A DNA stretch of 25,299 nucleotides from a virus: IMG/VR virus record IMGVR_UViG_3300025430_000103, positions 1-25,299 of that record; one strand, 5' to 3'. The position numbers and the translations under genes were made by a program. The notes under the pieces were generated by a model that was not told the origin of the DNA, did no database searches, and saw only the letters and a program-made list of their open reading frames with translations. Shown piece after piece: positions 1 through 7,244 of the stretch (positions are counted from its first letter, which is position 1; each line of letters starts with the position of its first letter).

Positions 1-1
1 C

Positions 2-271
2 AAGATTAGCCAGCAAGGTTTTTATGGCGCTGACTATCTACACATGACTATCAATGCCCTAGACATTGAGAAGATTGCCCCCGGAACTATGCTGGACCCA
101 GATAACCGAGACAGGGACCGAGTGGTATGGAAGAACCAAATTTGGCGCCCTTTCCAGACACAACAGGCAGGCATTATCTCCGAAACTTTTGTGCTTCTTA
201 GCGTAGACTTAACTCAGGTAATGCCTGAAGAAATGGTGAATGACGCACAATTTCAGGCATACGCCAACTGA
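2..271 (+). CDS. C-terminal part of an unrecognised phage structural/head protein (5' partial)
   Basis: The reading frame is open from the first bases of the window to the stop at 269-271. The in-frame ATG at 44 has no ribosome binding site, and good coding sequence continues upstream of it (KISQQGFYGADYLH), so this is most likely the end of a longer gene that begins outside the window. The visible 89 residues are soluble and end in a short acidic stretch (MPEEMVNDAQF). I do not recognise the family. Its place just before small virion genes and a tail module suggests a head, neck or portal-proximal protein, but that is inference from position only. Confidence 0.6.
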   Translation, partial: KISQQGFYGADYLHMTINALDIEKIAPGTMLDPDNRDRDRVVWKNQIWRPFQTQQAGIISETFVLLSVDLTQVMPEEMVNDAQFQAYAN

Positions 272-286
272 CCAAGGAGAACATTT

Positions 287-601
287 ATGGCTTTATCACA
301 CTCTAACCCGCTAGTGTCGTTGAACTCTTCAACGCCAACAGCCCTTTGGACAGTCCCTACTGTCACCACAAGCATTGAAACCCGCCGTCAGCCTCAGTAC
401 CAAAACGTATTAATTCAGAACACTGACGCCTCTATTGTTATCTACATTGGTGGGCCCGGGGTCTCTACCACTGCCTACGGTGTGGCTTTAAGCGCAGGGC
501 AATCAATTACTCTAGATTCCCTTGGACCTAACGAAATCGCCTACGCTATCTCTGCTTCTGGAACCCCAAAGGCCTCCCTACTCTTTGTAACCTCAGCATG
601 A
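287..601 (+). CDS. Small beta-rich virion protein, possible head decoration/fibre-type protein
   Basis: A 104-residue protein starting at an ATG 6-7 bases after a good AAGGAGA site. The sequence is rich in Ser, Thr, Val and Ile with regular beta-strand alternation. It contains the string IYIGGPGVSTTAYG followed by LSAGQSITLDSL, a pattern I associate with small beta-sandwich phage structural proteins (a 'GG.GV...G..L..G' turn, then strands). There is no signal peptide and no Cys. It sits between head-end genes and the tail module, so a capsid decoration or neck role is plausible. The exact role is not shown by the sequence. Its stop overlaps the start of the next small gene (ATGA). Confidence 0.7.
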   Translation: MALSHSNPLVSLNSSTPTALWTVPTVTTSIETRRQPQYQNVLIQNTDASIVIYIGGPGVSTTAYGVALSAGQSITLDSLGPNEIAYAISASGTPKASLLFVTSA

Positions 602-690
602 GTATCCGTATAACGAAACAGGGCGCCCCTATTTCTATGGGAAACTCCGCCTCAAGGCGTGGTGGCTCTGGAATCAAAGTTAACAAATAA
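598..690 (+). CDS. 30-residue basic peptide, unknown
   Basis: The ATG at 598 overlaps the stop of the preceding gene in an ATGA arrangement, so translation could be coupled. The predicted product (MSIRITKQGAPISMGNSASR...) is basic and rich in Gly/Ser, with a C-terminal KVNK. I recognise no family. The overlap and lack of wasted space favour a real gene, but the length gives little statistical support. Confidence 0.4.
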   Translation: MSIRITKQGAPISMGNSASRRGGSGIKVNK

Positions 691-712
691 CCCACTACGA
701 AAAGGATAAACA

Positions 713-829
713 ATGGCTAAAGATGAAAAGAAGGCTGAGAAGAAGGAAGACAAGTCTGTAAAGAAGGACCCTAAGTTGCTCAAGCCCTTCGATAAGAAAG
801 ACAAGAAGGACGACAAGAAAAAGAAGTAA
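713..829 (+). CDS. 38-residue lysine/aspartate-rich highly charged protein
   Basis: The ATG at 713 follows an AAAGGAT site by about six bases. The product is almost entirely Lys, Asp and Glu (MAKDEKKAEKKEDK...), with one hydrophobic island (PKLLKPF) at residues 20-26, and ends in KKKK. Such tiny KKxE-type proteins occur near phage head genes and could bind DNA or capsid, but there is no diagnostic motif. A long antisense frame over the same bases is only the mirror of these AAG/GAC codons. The next feature downstream is an intrinsic terminator, so this may be the last gene of the head operon. Confidence 0.55.
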   Translation: MAKDEKKAEKKEDKSVKKDPKLLKPFDKKDKKDDKKKK

Positions 830-896
830 AGCACCAAGTCTAAGCGTTGACTATAACTGCTTTGGTGACGCCCGACCTATAACTTGCGAAGACTTT

Positions 897-919
897 AGCC
901 CTCGGAAACGGGGGCTTTT
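897..919 (+). terminator. Intrinsic (rho-independent) terminator
   Basis: AGCCCTCG (897-904) pairs with CGGGGGCT (909-916) through eight pairs, one of them G-U. They enclose a GAAA tetraloop and are followed by a T run (916-919). The form is compact and classic. It would end transcription of the head-end genes before the tail module, or partly attenuate read-through into it. Confidence 0.8.
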
Positions 920-936
920 GTCTATCCTTAGAGTAA

Positions 937-950
937 TTCCCGTGCGGGAA
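937..950. promoter_or_regulatory. 14-base perfect dyad, possible operator
   Basis: TTCCCGTGCGGGAA has perfect 6-base arms around TG. The spacer is too short for a stable RNA hairpin, so protein binding to DNA is a better guess than an RNA role. It lies between the terminator and the first tail-side gene, where an operator would make sense. No other copy was noticed in the window. Confidence 0.25.
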
Positions 951-999
951 GGTTGCTTTACCCTTGCGACTGACTGTGCTTGCTACTAGGAGATGCCTC

Positions 1000-1146
1000 A
1001 TGGCTGAAAAGATTGATGGGCCCTCAGATTCTGAGTTTGCTAGCGCCATCGTCCAAAACATCCCCGACCACAAGATTAGCGTTACAAAAGCGGTGGTAGC
1101 AACATACTTAGTTGGCAAGGCGCTTAAAAGTGCAAAAAAGCGCTGA
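1000..1146 (+). CDS. 48-residue protein, unknown (tail-operon leader gene)
   Basis: I chose the ATG at 1000 because AGGAGA lies six bases upstream. An earlier in-frame TTG/ATG-like start near 964 has no ribosome binding site and would add unrelated sequence. The product MAEKIDGPSDSEFASAIV... has an acidic N-terminal half and a basic C-terminus (KALKSAKKR). No known family is recognised. Its 3' end overlaps the start of the neck gene that follows, so the two are probably co-translated. Confidence 0.6.
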   Translation: MAEKIDGPSDSEFASAIVQNIPDHKISVTKAVVATYLVGKALKSAKKR

Positions 1147-1468
1147 GACTTTAGAGCAATACGCCAAAGATTTGGCCGCTGAGTTAACCCCTCTTCTTAC
1201 AACTGACCTTCACATTATTGCCGCTCAATCAGGTTGGCCCCAAACACTTGTTAAAGTTTTAAAAGTAGACCTTTCCCCTACTCTACAGTTAGAAGTTACT
1301 TACCCAGAGGAAAACAAATCTGAAGTAGAGGACATGGAGTACGGGACTCCTAGCCAACTCCCTAACGCGGCCATTCGCCCTTTTATTCTTCGGGCCCCAA
1401 AAATTATTGAGAAGTTTTTAGAAGAGCGCACTCTTCCAGAGATGTTTAAAGAATTAGGGGTTTGGTAA
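1130..1468 (+). CDS. HK97-gp10-like neck / tail-completion protein
   Basis: The frame allows a TTG at 1112 or a GTG at 1130. I prefer GTG 1130, which has CAAGG upstream; both overlap the preceding gene. The C-terminal half carries the pattern typical of HK97 gp10-family proteins: a MEYGT motif (the usual 'vE.GT') followed by an AxxxPFIL.A segment and a helix. These proteins join the capsid connector to the tail. The order neck - terminator - sheath - tube supports the assignment. The stop overlaps the next ATG (TAATG). The start codon is uncertain. Confidence 0.65.
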   Translation: MQKSAETLEQYAKDLAAELTPLLTTDLHIIAAQSGWPQTLVKVLKVDLSPTLQLEVTYPEENKSEVEDMEYGTPSQLPNAAIRPFILRAPKIIEKFLEERTLPEMFKELGVW

Positions 1469-2094
1469 TGGCCTTTATACTTGCTGAAGAAACCGCGCTT
1501 AAGTCATACGTACAGGGCCTAAAAGTTGGCGACGATTTTAGCCCTAACCGTACTGTAAAGGTTTGGTTTGGATACCCAGACGTTGAAGTGCGTGAGCAAA
1601 CTTTTCCTTACATAACCATTGACCTTATTGACATTGCTCCGGGCAATGAACGTCAAACTTATGGGTACCTTACAGACACAGATTACAGCGGAACCATCAC
1701 CCCCACTAGCGGGGTTACTTACACCCACCCCATTGCGGTGGCCTATGACCTTGTGTTTCAGGTAACTACTTATGCTCGTCATCCGCGCCACGACATTGCT
1801 CTTATGCAGCAACTGTTTAAAAAGTTTCCTTCTAAGTATGGCTACTTAATTGTCCCTAATGACTTAGGTACAGAGAACAGTAGCCGTTCTATGTTTCTTG
1901 ATGGTTTCATCAAGAGAGACACTGTTGAAGGGGAAACGGGTAACCGTCGCCTTCTCCGCAACGTCTTTACAGTCCGTGTACTTAGCGAAATGACCCCAGA
2001 CGTTGCAGCCGCAGTGGTTGGAAAGCAAGTTACTACTGTCAACATAAACACTACTACATCGTCAATCCCGTCTACTTATACCCCGGTCAAATAA
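1468..2094 (+). CDS. Probable tail terminator / tail-completion protein
   Basis: 208 residues from the ATG at 1468, which overlaps the previous stop. A longer start (TTG 1462) would add only two residues. The N-terminal half (LKSYVQGL..., VKVWFGYPDVEVREQTFPYITIDL) resembles tail-terminator-type proteins, where a helix is followed by a strand carrying 'P.I.i.l'. A central section with QVTTYARHPRHDIALMQQLFKKFP fits the helix of that fold. The gene lies directly before the sheath, the standard position of the tail terminator in contractile-tail phages. The family call rests mainly on position and fold-like pattern, not on a diagnostic motif. Confidence 0.55.
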   Translation: MAFILAEETALKSYVQGLKVGDDFSPNRTVKVWFGYPDVEVREQTFPYITIDLIDIAPGNERQTYGYLTDTDYSGTITPTSGVTYTHPIAVAYDLVFQVTTYARHPRHDIALMQQLFKKFPSKYGYLIVPNDLGTENSSRSMFLDGFIKRDTVEGETGNRRLLRNVFTVRVLSEMTPDVAAAVVGKQVTTVNINTTTSSIPSTYTPVK

Positions 2095-2129
2095 ACGGTC
2101 TCTACCCTATAACCTAAGGAGATAAAAGA

Positions 2130-3647
2130 ATGGCAACATACGCCCGTCCCGGGGTTTACGTCACAGAGACGCTTAACCCTGTACAACCTATTGTCGGTCC
2201 TTCCTCAACGTCTATCGGCGCTTTTATTGGCGCTAATGACCGCGGACCAAACGCTGTAACACTTGTTACTTCGTGGAGCCAATACACAAGCCTGTATGGT
2301 TCTTGGAACACCATCGCAAGCAACAGCCTTCCTTTGGCTGTTTATCTTTTCTTTGCAAATGGTGGAAGCCAGTGCTACGTGTACCGCGTTGCTGGTGCAT
2401 CTTCAACAACTGCTAACAGAACCCTAAGCGACCAAGCAGGTACCCCACTTGCTACTCTTAAAGTGAGCGCTAAAAACATTGGCTCTTGGGGCAACAGCAT
2501 TAACGTCAGCACTGTAGCCTCATCACTTACAGGTTACTTTAGTCTCATTGTTTATTACGGTGGCAGTTCTGCCGGTAACATCGTAGAGCAGTGGAATGAC
2601 ATTACAATGCTCTCTACTGACCCACGGTATGCAGTCAACGTTATCAACAACAACTCTACATGGATTGCTGTTCAAGACCTTGGCTCCGCCTCTACCGCTC
2701 CTACAAACAACCCATCAGTTGTTACCAACCAGTCTTTGAGTTCTGGTTCAGACGGCTCCGCAGTAACTTCTTCAACGATTGTTACTTACGCTCTTTCTAG
2801 CCCAAGCCCATTTGATACCGTAACTCAATCTCTTATCCTGAACATTCCCGGGTATACAGATGCCACAACTATTAACGCCGCTATTGCTTACGCTGTTGGG
2901 CGCGGAGATGTTTTTGTAGTTGTTGATGGAATTAACGATACTGCTGCTAACCAACTTAGCCTAGCCGCTACGTATACTTCAACATCACAAGCCGCTGTTT
3001 ACTACCCTCAAATCACTATTGCTGACCCAACAGTCGGTGTTGGTGCCTCAACAGGTGCGGTAAAGACAGTTGGTGCTGGTGCCGCTGTAGTTGGTCTTTT
3101 TGTAAAGACAGACGCCACTCGTGGAGTGTTTAAAGCCCCTGCTGGATTGGCCGCCCGTATTACTGGCGCAGTATCAGTAACGGCTTTGAGTTCAAGTGAC
3201 CTTGACACCCTTAACATCACAAACCCACCGGTCAATGCTATTAAGTATGTTCCCGGCTCAGGCATTGTCGTGTATGGTGCTCGCACCCTTAAAGCAGGTT
3301 ACATAGACCGCTATGTTCCTGTACGTAGAACGCTTATCTACTTAGAAAAGGCTCTTAAAGATTTAACGGCTTACGCTGTGTTTGAGCCTAACGACCAACG
3401 CCTATGGAATAGCCTTAACGCTACCTGTAGCGCTTTCCTCACAGCCTTTTGGCAACAAGGCGGTCTATCTGGAACAACGCCATCTGCCGCGTTTTTTGTT
3501 AAGTGTGATTCAACGCTTAACCCTCAAACAGCCATTGACAACGGCTATGTAAACATTCAAGTAGGTGTTGCATTGCAACGTCCTGCTGAATACGTAGTAA
3601 TCAACATCGGACAATACAGTGGCGGAACTACCGTCACCATCGCGTAA
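2130..3647 (+). CDS. Contractile tail sheath protein
   Basis: 505 residues with a strong AAGGAG site. The N-terminus has the typical sheath opening ARPGVYVTE, then SIGAFIGANDRGP and the block around SLYGSW. The C-terminal 150 residues hold the conserved sheath core: VPVRRTLIYLEKAL, VFEPNDQRLW, LTAFWQQGGLSG, AFFVKCD, and the terminal VGVALQRPAEYVVINIGQ. The protein polymerises around the tail tube and contracts on infection. The middle (about residues 100-300) is Ser/Thr-rich and variable, as expected for the surface domain. Tube and baseplate genes follow in canonical order, so the assignment is secure. Confidence 0.96.
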   Translation: MATYARPGVYVTETLNPVQPIVGPSSTSIGAFIGANDRGPNAVTLVTSWSQYTSLYGSWNTIASNSLPLAVYLFFANGGSQCYVYRVAGASSTTANRTLSDQAGTPLATLKVSAKNIGSWGNSINVSTVASSLTGYFSLIVYYGGSSAGNIVEQWNDITMLSTDPRYAVNVINNNSTWIAVQDLGSASTAPTNNPSVVTNQSLSSGSDGSAVTSSTIVTYALSSPSPFDTVTQSLILNIPGYTDATTINAAIAYAVGRGDVFVVVDGINDTAANQLSLAATYTSTSQAAVYYPQITIADPTVGVGASTGAVKTVGAGAAVVGLFVKTDATRGVFKAPAGLAARITGAVSVTALSSSDLDTLNITNPPVNAIKYVPGSGIVVYGARTLKAGYIDRYVPVRRTLIYLEKALKDLTAYAVFEPNDQRLWNSLNATCSAFLTAFWQQGGLSGTTPSAAFFVKCDSTLNPQTAIDNGYVNIQVGVALQRPAEYVVINIGQYSGGTTVTIA

Positions 3648-3661
3648 GGAGATAAGGCCAA

Positions 3662-4342
3662 ATGCCTAGCACAACGCTTAGTACCTATAACTCAAGTCTG
3701 GCTACAGACCCTTTACGCGGGTTTCGATTTACTGCCAGTTTTCAAGCCGCATCGGCGGACATTGCTGGTGTTTTTGATAAGCGTATCAAAGACGCCTCCG
3801 CCATTAACACCCCCTCTAGTGGAGTCTCCACGGGCTGGGTTGGTGGGTTCACAAACGTAAGTGGACTTAACATTAACACCCAGTCAATCCAATACCGTGA
3901 AGGTGGCTACGCTACTACGGTCCATCAGATTCCGGGTATGACTACATTTAACCCAATTACGTTTACACGTGGGGTTCTTTATGGAAATGACCAAGCCATT
4001 ACATGGATGCGTGGGTTGTTTACCGCTGCTCAAGGTTCCGGCCTTAACAGTTCAGTAATCAATAACCCAAGCAACAACCCTATTTCTCAAGGGGCCAACT
4101 TTCGTGTTGATGTAATTCTTACTGTAAACCAACACCCCAACACAAACGCTACGGCAGACATTCCAGTAATGCGCTTTAAGATTCACAATGCGTGGATTAC
4201 TAATCTTGCATTTACAGACCTTGACGCTACTAACGGCGCCATTTTGTTTGAGACCATGCAGTTGGTCCATGAAGGCCTTTCAGTCTTCTTTACAGACTCA
4301 AATGGAAATCCAGTAGATGGTCTAGGACTTACCGCTTACTAA
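3662..4342 (+). CDS. Tail tube protein (T4 gp19-like)
   Basis: 226 residues with an AAGGAG site between it and the sheath gene. Near the N-terminus DPLRGFRFTASF matches the 'DP.r.f.F.v.f' opening of gp19-type tube proteins. The middle holds GGYATTVHQIPGMTTFNPITFTRGV, the tube loop/strand pattern ('R.g......~pG...~~~itl.rG'). The C-terminal part with FKIHNAWITNLAFTDLDATNGAILFETMQLVHEGL is the conserved final strand-helix region. This protein forms the inner tube through which DNA passes. Position directly after the sheath is diagnostic. Confidence 0.94.
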   Translation: MPSTTLSTYNSSLATDPLRGFRFTASFQAASADIAGVFDKRIKDASAINTPSSGVSTGWVGGFTNVSGLNINTQSIQYREGGYATTVHQIPGMTTFNPITFTRGVLYGNDQAITWMRGLFTAAQGSGLNSSVINNPSNNPISQGANFRVDVILTVNQHPNTNATADIPVMRFKIHNAWITNLAFTDLDATNGAILFETMQLVHEGLSVFFTDSNGNPVDGLGLTAY

Positions 4343-4364
4343 TAGATAACAAGGAGAACTAATC

Positions 4365-5150
4365 GTGACACCAGAAGTAATTACAGATGCTGAACTTATT
4401 AACAAGTTTGCCGCACAGGCTCAGGCAGGGGCAGTAGTAGAAGCACCTACTAAAGCCCCTCCTAGCACAGAGGTTCACCTGCCCGGTGGGTTTATGTGGA
4501 ACGGAGAGTTGATTAAGTCAGCCGAAGTACGAGAACTTACAGGAATAGATGAAGAGGCAATCTCTAAAGCACCTAGCCTAGGAAAGTCTATTACAACTAT
4601 CTTAGAGCGCGGTTTAAAGAAACTTGGCAATAAAGATGCAACCCGTGAAGACCTAGACGCCCTTTTGTCCGGGGACCGCGACGCTATCTTTATCGGTATT
4701 CGCAGAGTTACTCTTGGAGACACTATTGGCTTCAAGACGCGGTGCGGAAACTGCGCTGAAGAACAAGACATTTCTATTGACCTTGGCGAGGACATTCCAG
4801 TTGTAGAACTAGAAGAGTCTCGCTCTTGGAAAATTGAAACTAAAAAGGGTTACGTAGAAGTTGCTTTACCTACAGGAGTCACACAACGTAAATTGCTGGA
4901 CAACATGGATAAAAAGTCTGCGGAGATTAATACCTTGCTACTTGCAGGATGTGTGCTCTCTGTAAATGGAGAACCGTCTATGGGCGCTAGCACTGTTCTT
5001 AATTTTGGCATGGCTGACCGAGCCAAAATTATTGACGAGATTTTACAGAAAAACCCGGGCCCACGCCTTGGGGAGGTGACGAAGACCTGCAAGGCATGTG
5101 GAGAAAAGATTGCTCTGCCACTTGGACTTGCAGACTTGTTTCTCCTATAA
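4365..5150 (+). CDS. Tail-assembly / baseplate-hub assembly protein with zinc ribbon (T4 gp26-like, chaperone position)
   Basis: 261 residues from a GTG with AAGGAGAAC six bases upstream. It contains LPGGFMWNG, LTGIDEEAI, a GDRDAIFIGIRRVTLGD core, and two Cys pairs, RCGNC (about residue 127) and TCKAC (about 243), which should form a zinc ribbon. This layout resembles the T4-like baseplate/hub assembly family and occupies the slot between tube and tape measure, where tail-assembly chaperones sit. Family assignment is from pattern memory and position. A second frame overlaps its 3' end and continues to 5292, probably reached by frameshifting (see the next entries). Confidence 0.7.
   Translation: MTPEVITDAELINKFAAQAQAGAVVEAPTKAPPSTEVHLPGGFMWNGELIKSAEVRELTGIDEEAISKAPSLGKSITTILERGLKKLGNKDATREDLDALLSGDRDAIFIGIRRVTLGDTIGFKTRCGNCAEEQDISIDLGEDIPVVELEESRSWKIETKKGYVEVALPTGVTQRKLLDNMDKKSAEINTLLLAGCVLSVNGEPSMGASTVLNFGMADRAKIIDEILQKNPGPRLGEVTKTCKACGEKIALPLGLADLFLL
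5000..5031. repeat. 10-bp perfect inverted repeat inside the chaperone gene
   Basis: TAATTTTGGC (5000-5009) and GCCAAAATTA (5022-5031) are exact reverse complements separated by 12 bases. Transcribed, they would give a moderately stable hairpin inside the coding sequence, about 100 bases upstream of the frame-overlap region. It is too far upstream to be a usual frameshift stimulator. It may be chance. Confidence 0.4.
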
Positions 5151-5292
5151 CGAAGCAAGGTATGCACATTTACACGATGAGTATGAGGTACTTCTAAGAA
5201 GTTGGCCGAGTTGGAACCTTACAGAAGTAAGGAACTTAACGCCACGAGAACGTACTAACTGGATAGAACGCGCTAATAGAGTTAGGAGGTAG
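5080..5292 (+). CDS. Downstream frame of tail-assembly chaperone, probably made by programmed frameshift
   Basis: This frame is open from 5080 (stop at 5077-5079) to the TAG at 5290-5292 and is shifted +1 (equivalently -2) to the 4365-5150 gene, which it overlaps by about 70 bases. It contains no ATG. The only starts are GTG 5098 and TTGs inside the upstream gene, without good ribosome binding sites. Its C-terminal part (SYNEARYAHLH...WPSWNLTEVRNLTPRERTNWIERAN) has the aromatic/'ltp.eR..W...A' pattern seen in small tail-chaperone extensions. Position before the tape measure gene is exactly where gpG/gpGT-type frameshifts occur. Independent translation from GTG 5098 (64 residues) is the alternative. 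Confidence 0.65.
   Translation, partial: RRPARHVEKRLLCHLDLQTCFSYNEARYAHLHDEYEVLLRSWPSWNLTEVRNLTPRERTNWIERANRVRR
5139..5142 (+). promoter_or_regulatory. Candidate +1 frameshift slip site (TTT C)
   Basis: In the upstream gene the codons near the end read TTG TTT CTC CTA TAA. Phe-tRNA on TTT can re-pair with TTC one base forward, after which reading continues TCC TAT AAC in the downstream frame, three codons before the zero-frame stop. A competing -2 candidate is GAA AAG at 5103-5108, re-pairing as GAG AAA at 5101-5106. Neither is proven. Confidence 0.35.
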
Positions 5293-5294
5293 AG

Positions 5295-7244
5295 ATGGAC
5301 GACAGCAAAGTTGCCCTAGGACTTGGTGGCATGTCTACTACCGTTACTAACATAATTAATGACATCTACAAACTTGCTGGTGTTGTAGAGAACACTCTCC
5401 TACCTAAAATTCAAGCCGCTAGCCGCGCCATGGGCGGCATGTCTGCTGGTATGAATGGCGGAGGTGGCGGTAACGGCGGTGACACTAGAACGGGCAGTTC
5501 TCCCGGCAACTTCGTCAATAAGATTGCTCAATCTCCTGCTACACCTATAGTTTCTGGAATAGCCGCGGCCGCTATGAACGCTATGCCCGGAGTTCCTACT
5601 GCGGTAGTACAAGACCTTCTTACTCAACGCTCTTCTTTTTATGGGCAAGGCGGGCTTAACGGCGCTGGAGGTGTTCGCTCTTTACAGAAGAGTTTGGCGC
5701 ATAACGGTACTGCCCTTAACAACATGGACTCTACCAACGCCTTAATTGCGGCTCAAGCATCTGGCCTTAGTGGGGTAAGTAATTTTAATCAGGTTATGCA
5801 AGGGGCCGCACAAGCCTCTAACTTTACGCCGGGTATAGGACTTACTGCGGCTACGCAAGCCATTGGCAATACTCTTAACTCTGCCAATACAGTAAACCTT
5901 GCCCGCACTATCGGCATTAACATACGGCAACCAGATGGCTCAATGCTTACCCTTCCGCAAATGGTTGACCAAATCTGGAACTACTTAAAGAAAACAAGCC
6001 CCGGCGTTCTTGACAAAAAGGACATGCAGTTTTCTTTGCAGCCCGGTTATGGAATTTACAACATGCTGAATGGCCTTTTTAATGGCGACCCAATGATGAT
6101 TAAGATGGTTGGGGATGAGTTGTTAGCCAAAGCAACTTTTGGTGGCGCCCCTCTCAGTTCTATTACTAAAGCGCAGATGGTATCTGCGGGTATTCAATCA
6201 GCGACCATCCGAAACATGGCCAGCCAAACAGCGGCCGCAACAAACGTTCTTACATCAACTTCATCTGCTATTGCTGGTGGTTACGCAGGAGCCGCTGACA
6301 TCGGTACAGGAATGAACAACTTAGCCGCTTCTATGAGTGACTTAACGGCCGCCCTTGGTGGAGGAAAAGGTTTTCTTTCTGGAACTCTTGGCCTAGGAGG
6401 CGGAGCAGTTGGGTCTGCTTTAAAAGGTTTTGGTATTTTCTCAATAATTAAAAGCATCCTTCCATTGCTGGGGGGCTTTTTAGCAGAAGGTGGGCCTGCT
6501 GACCAAAACGTACCTTACATCGTAGGAGAAAAAGGCCCAGAACTTTTTGTACCTAAGACAGATGGCACAGTTATTCCTAACCACATTATTGGTCGCCAGA
6601 ACGGTGGAGACATGTCTGCCGGAGGTTTTGCCATGAAACTTCTTCAAGGCTTAGGAGCAAAGGCTACTCCTCAGGCTATTGCTGACCTTGTTTTTTGGGA
6701 AGGCAAAGAGGGGGGTAACTGGCAAAACACTGCAAAGTACAACCCCCTCAACACCTCTTATCAAATGAAAGGCTCTACTAACTACAACACAGGGCAAGCC
6801 GGTTCTGGGGTTCAAGCCTATACCTCATGGGACCAAGGTGTCCAAGCAACTATTGGGACACTTACTGGACAAGATGCTGGGGCTAGAGGCTATACAAACA
6901 TCGTTGACATCTTAAAGAAAGGCGGCACCTCTACCGCTAACTTCTTTAAAGCAATGCAGAAATCTAGTTGGGACGGTGGCCACTACGGCGACTCAACGAT
7001 GACCCCATCCACATCCTCTACTTCTATCAACCAAGTTGCCACTGACCCTACTGCCGCAGCACGTTTTGCTCAGGCTCAGGCTCAAGCCTTTGGAACAAGC
7101 GCATCTGCGTTTACTTCACCAGTCAACTACAACTACGGAGGAATTAACATCGTAATTAACTCTCCGGACCCAAAGACCGCAGGGGCGTCCGTCGTTGCTG
7201 AACTAAAGAAAACACAAATGCTGCATCAGGCAGGTAAAAAATAA
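5295..7244 (+). CDS. Tape measure protein with C-terminal NPLNT-type lysozyme-like domain
   Basis: 649 residues with a GGAGG site overlapping the previous stop. Residues 1-360 are Ala/Gly/Asn-rich helices with few charges (MNGGGGGNGG at about 54-63). A hydrophobic Gly-rich segment lies at about 365-395, and GEKGPELFVP...GTVIPN at 411-430 is a hallmark of tape measure C-termini. Residues about 447-565 look like a peptidoglycan-cleaving domain: FWEGKEGGNW, YNPLNT at 482-487, then a YTSWDQGVQATIGTL helix. Tape measures set tail length and often carry such a wall-degrading domain to help DNA entry. The short length implies a fairly short tail. The catalytic class of the C-terminal domain is not settled from sequence alone. 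Confidence 0.88.
   Translation: MDDSKVALGLGGMSTTVTNIINDIYKLAGVVENTLLPKIQAASRAMGGMSAGMNGGGGGNGGDTRTGSSPGNFVNKIAQSPATPIVSGIAAAAMNAMPGVPTAVVQDLLTQRSSFYGQGGLNGAGGVRSLQKSLAHNGTALNNMDSTNALIAAQASGLSGVSNFNQVMQGAAQASNFTPGIGLTAATQAIGNTLNSANTVNLARTIGINIRQPDGSMLTLPQMVDQIWNYLKKTSPGVLDKKDMQFSLQPGYGIYNMLNGLFNGDPMMIKMVGDELLAKATFGGAPLSSITKAQMVSAGIQSATIRNMASQTAAATNVLTSTSSAIAGGYAGAADIGTGMNNLAASMSDLTAALGGGKGFLSGTLGLGGGAVGSALKGFGIFSIIKSILPLLGGFLAEGGPADQNVPYIVGEKGPELFVPKTDGTVIPNHIIGRQNGGDMSAGGFAMKLLQGLGAKATPQAIADLVFWEGKEGGNWQNTAKYNPLNTSYQMKGSTNYNTGQAGSGVQAYTSWDQGVQATIGTLTGQDAGARGYTNIVDILKKGGTSTANFFKAMQKSSWDGGHYGDSTMTPSTSSTSINQVATDPTAAARFAQAQAQAFGTSASAFTSPVNYNYGGINIVINSPDPKTAGASVVAELKKTQMLHQAGKK

Larger units (their letters stand above)
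830..999 (+). other. Intergenic segment separating head-end genes from the tail operon
   Basis: This is the longest gap without a gene in the window. It contains the intrinsic terminator at 897-919, a 14-base dyad TTCCCGTGCGGGAA at 937-950, and the ribosome binding site of the next gene (AGGAGA, 988-993). Short complementary segments (AAGTCT 835-840 with AGACTT 890-895; CACCAA 832-837 with TTGGTG 862-867, which share bases and so exclude each other) hint that the transcript 3' end may fold. I found no convincing -35/-10 pair. TTGACT at 847 and TATAAC at 878 are 25 bases apart, too far for a standard promoter. Confidence 0.45.

Noticed and set aside
847-883. Promoter from TTGACT and TATAAC
   Set aside because: The two boxes are 25 bases apart, outside the normal 16-18 range, and they precede a terminator rather than a gene.
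840-1118. 92-residue open frame on the - strand across the intergenic gap
   Set aside because: It crosses the terminator and two + strand starts, and has no ribosome binding site or recognisable motif.
964-1146. Longer start for the 48-residue gene
   Set aside because: The upstream extension lacks a ribosome binding site, while the ATG at 1000 has a good one.
5217-5232. CCTTAC-AGAA-GTAAGG hairpin as a frameshift stimulator
   Set aside because: It is about 75 bases downstream of the best slip candidate, too far for a standard stimulator.
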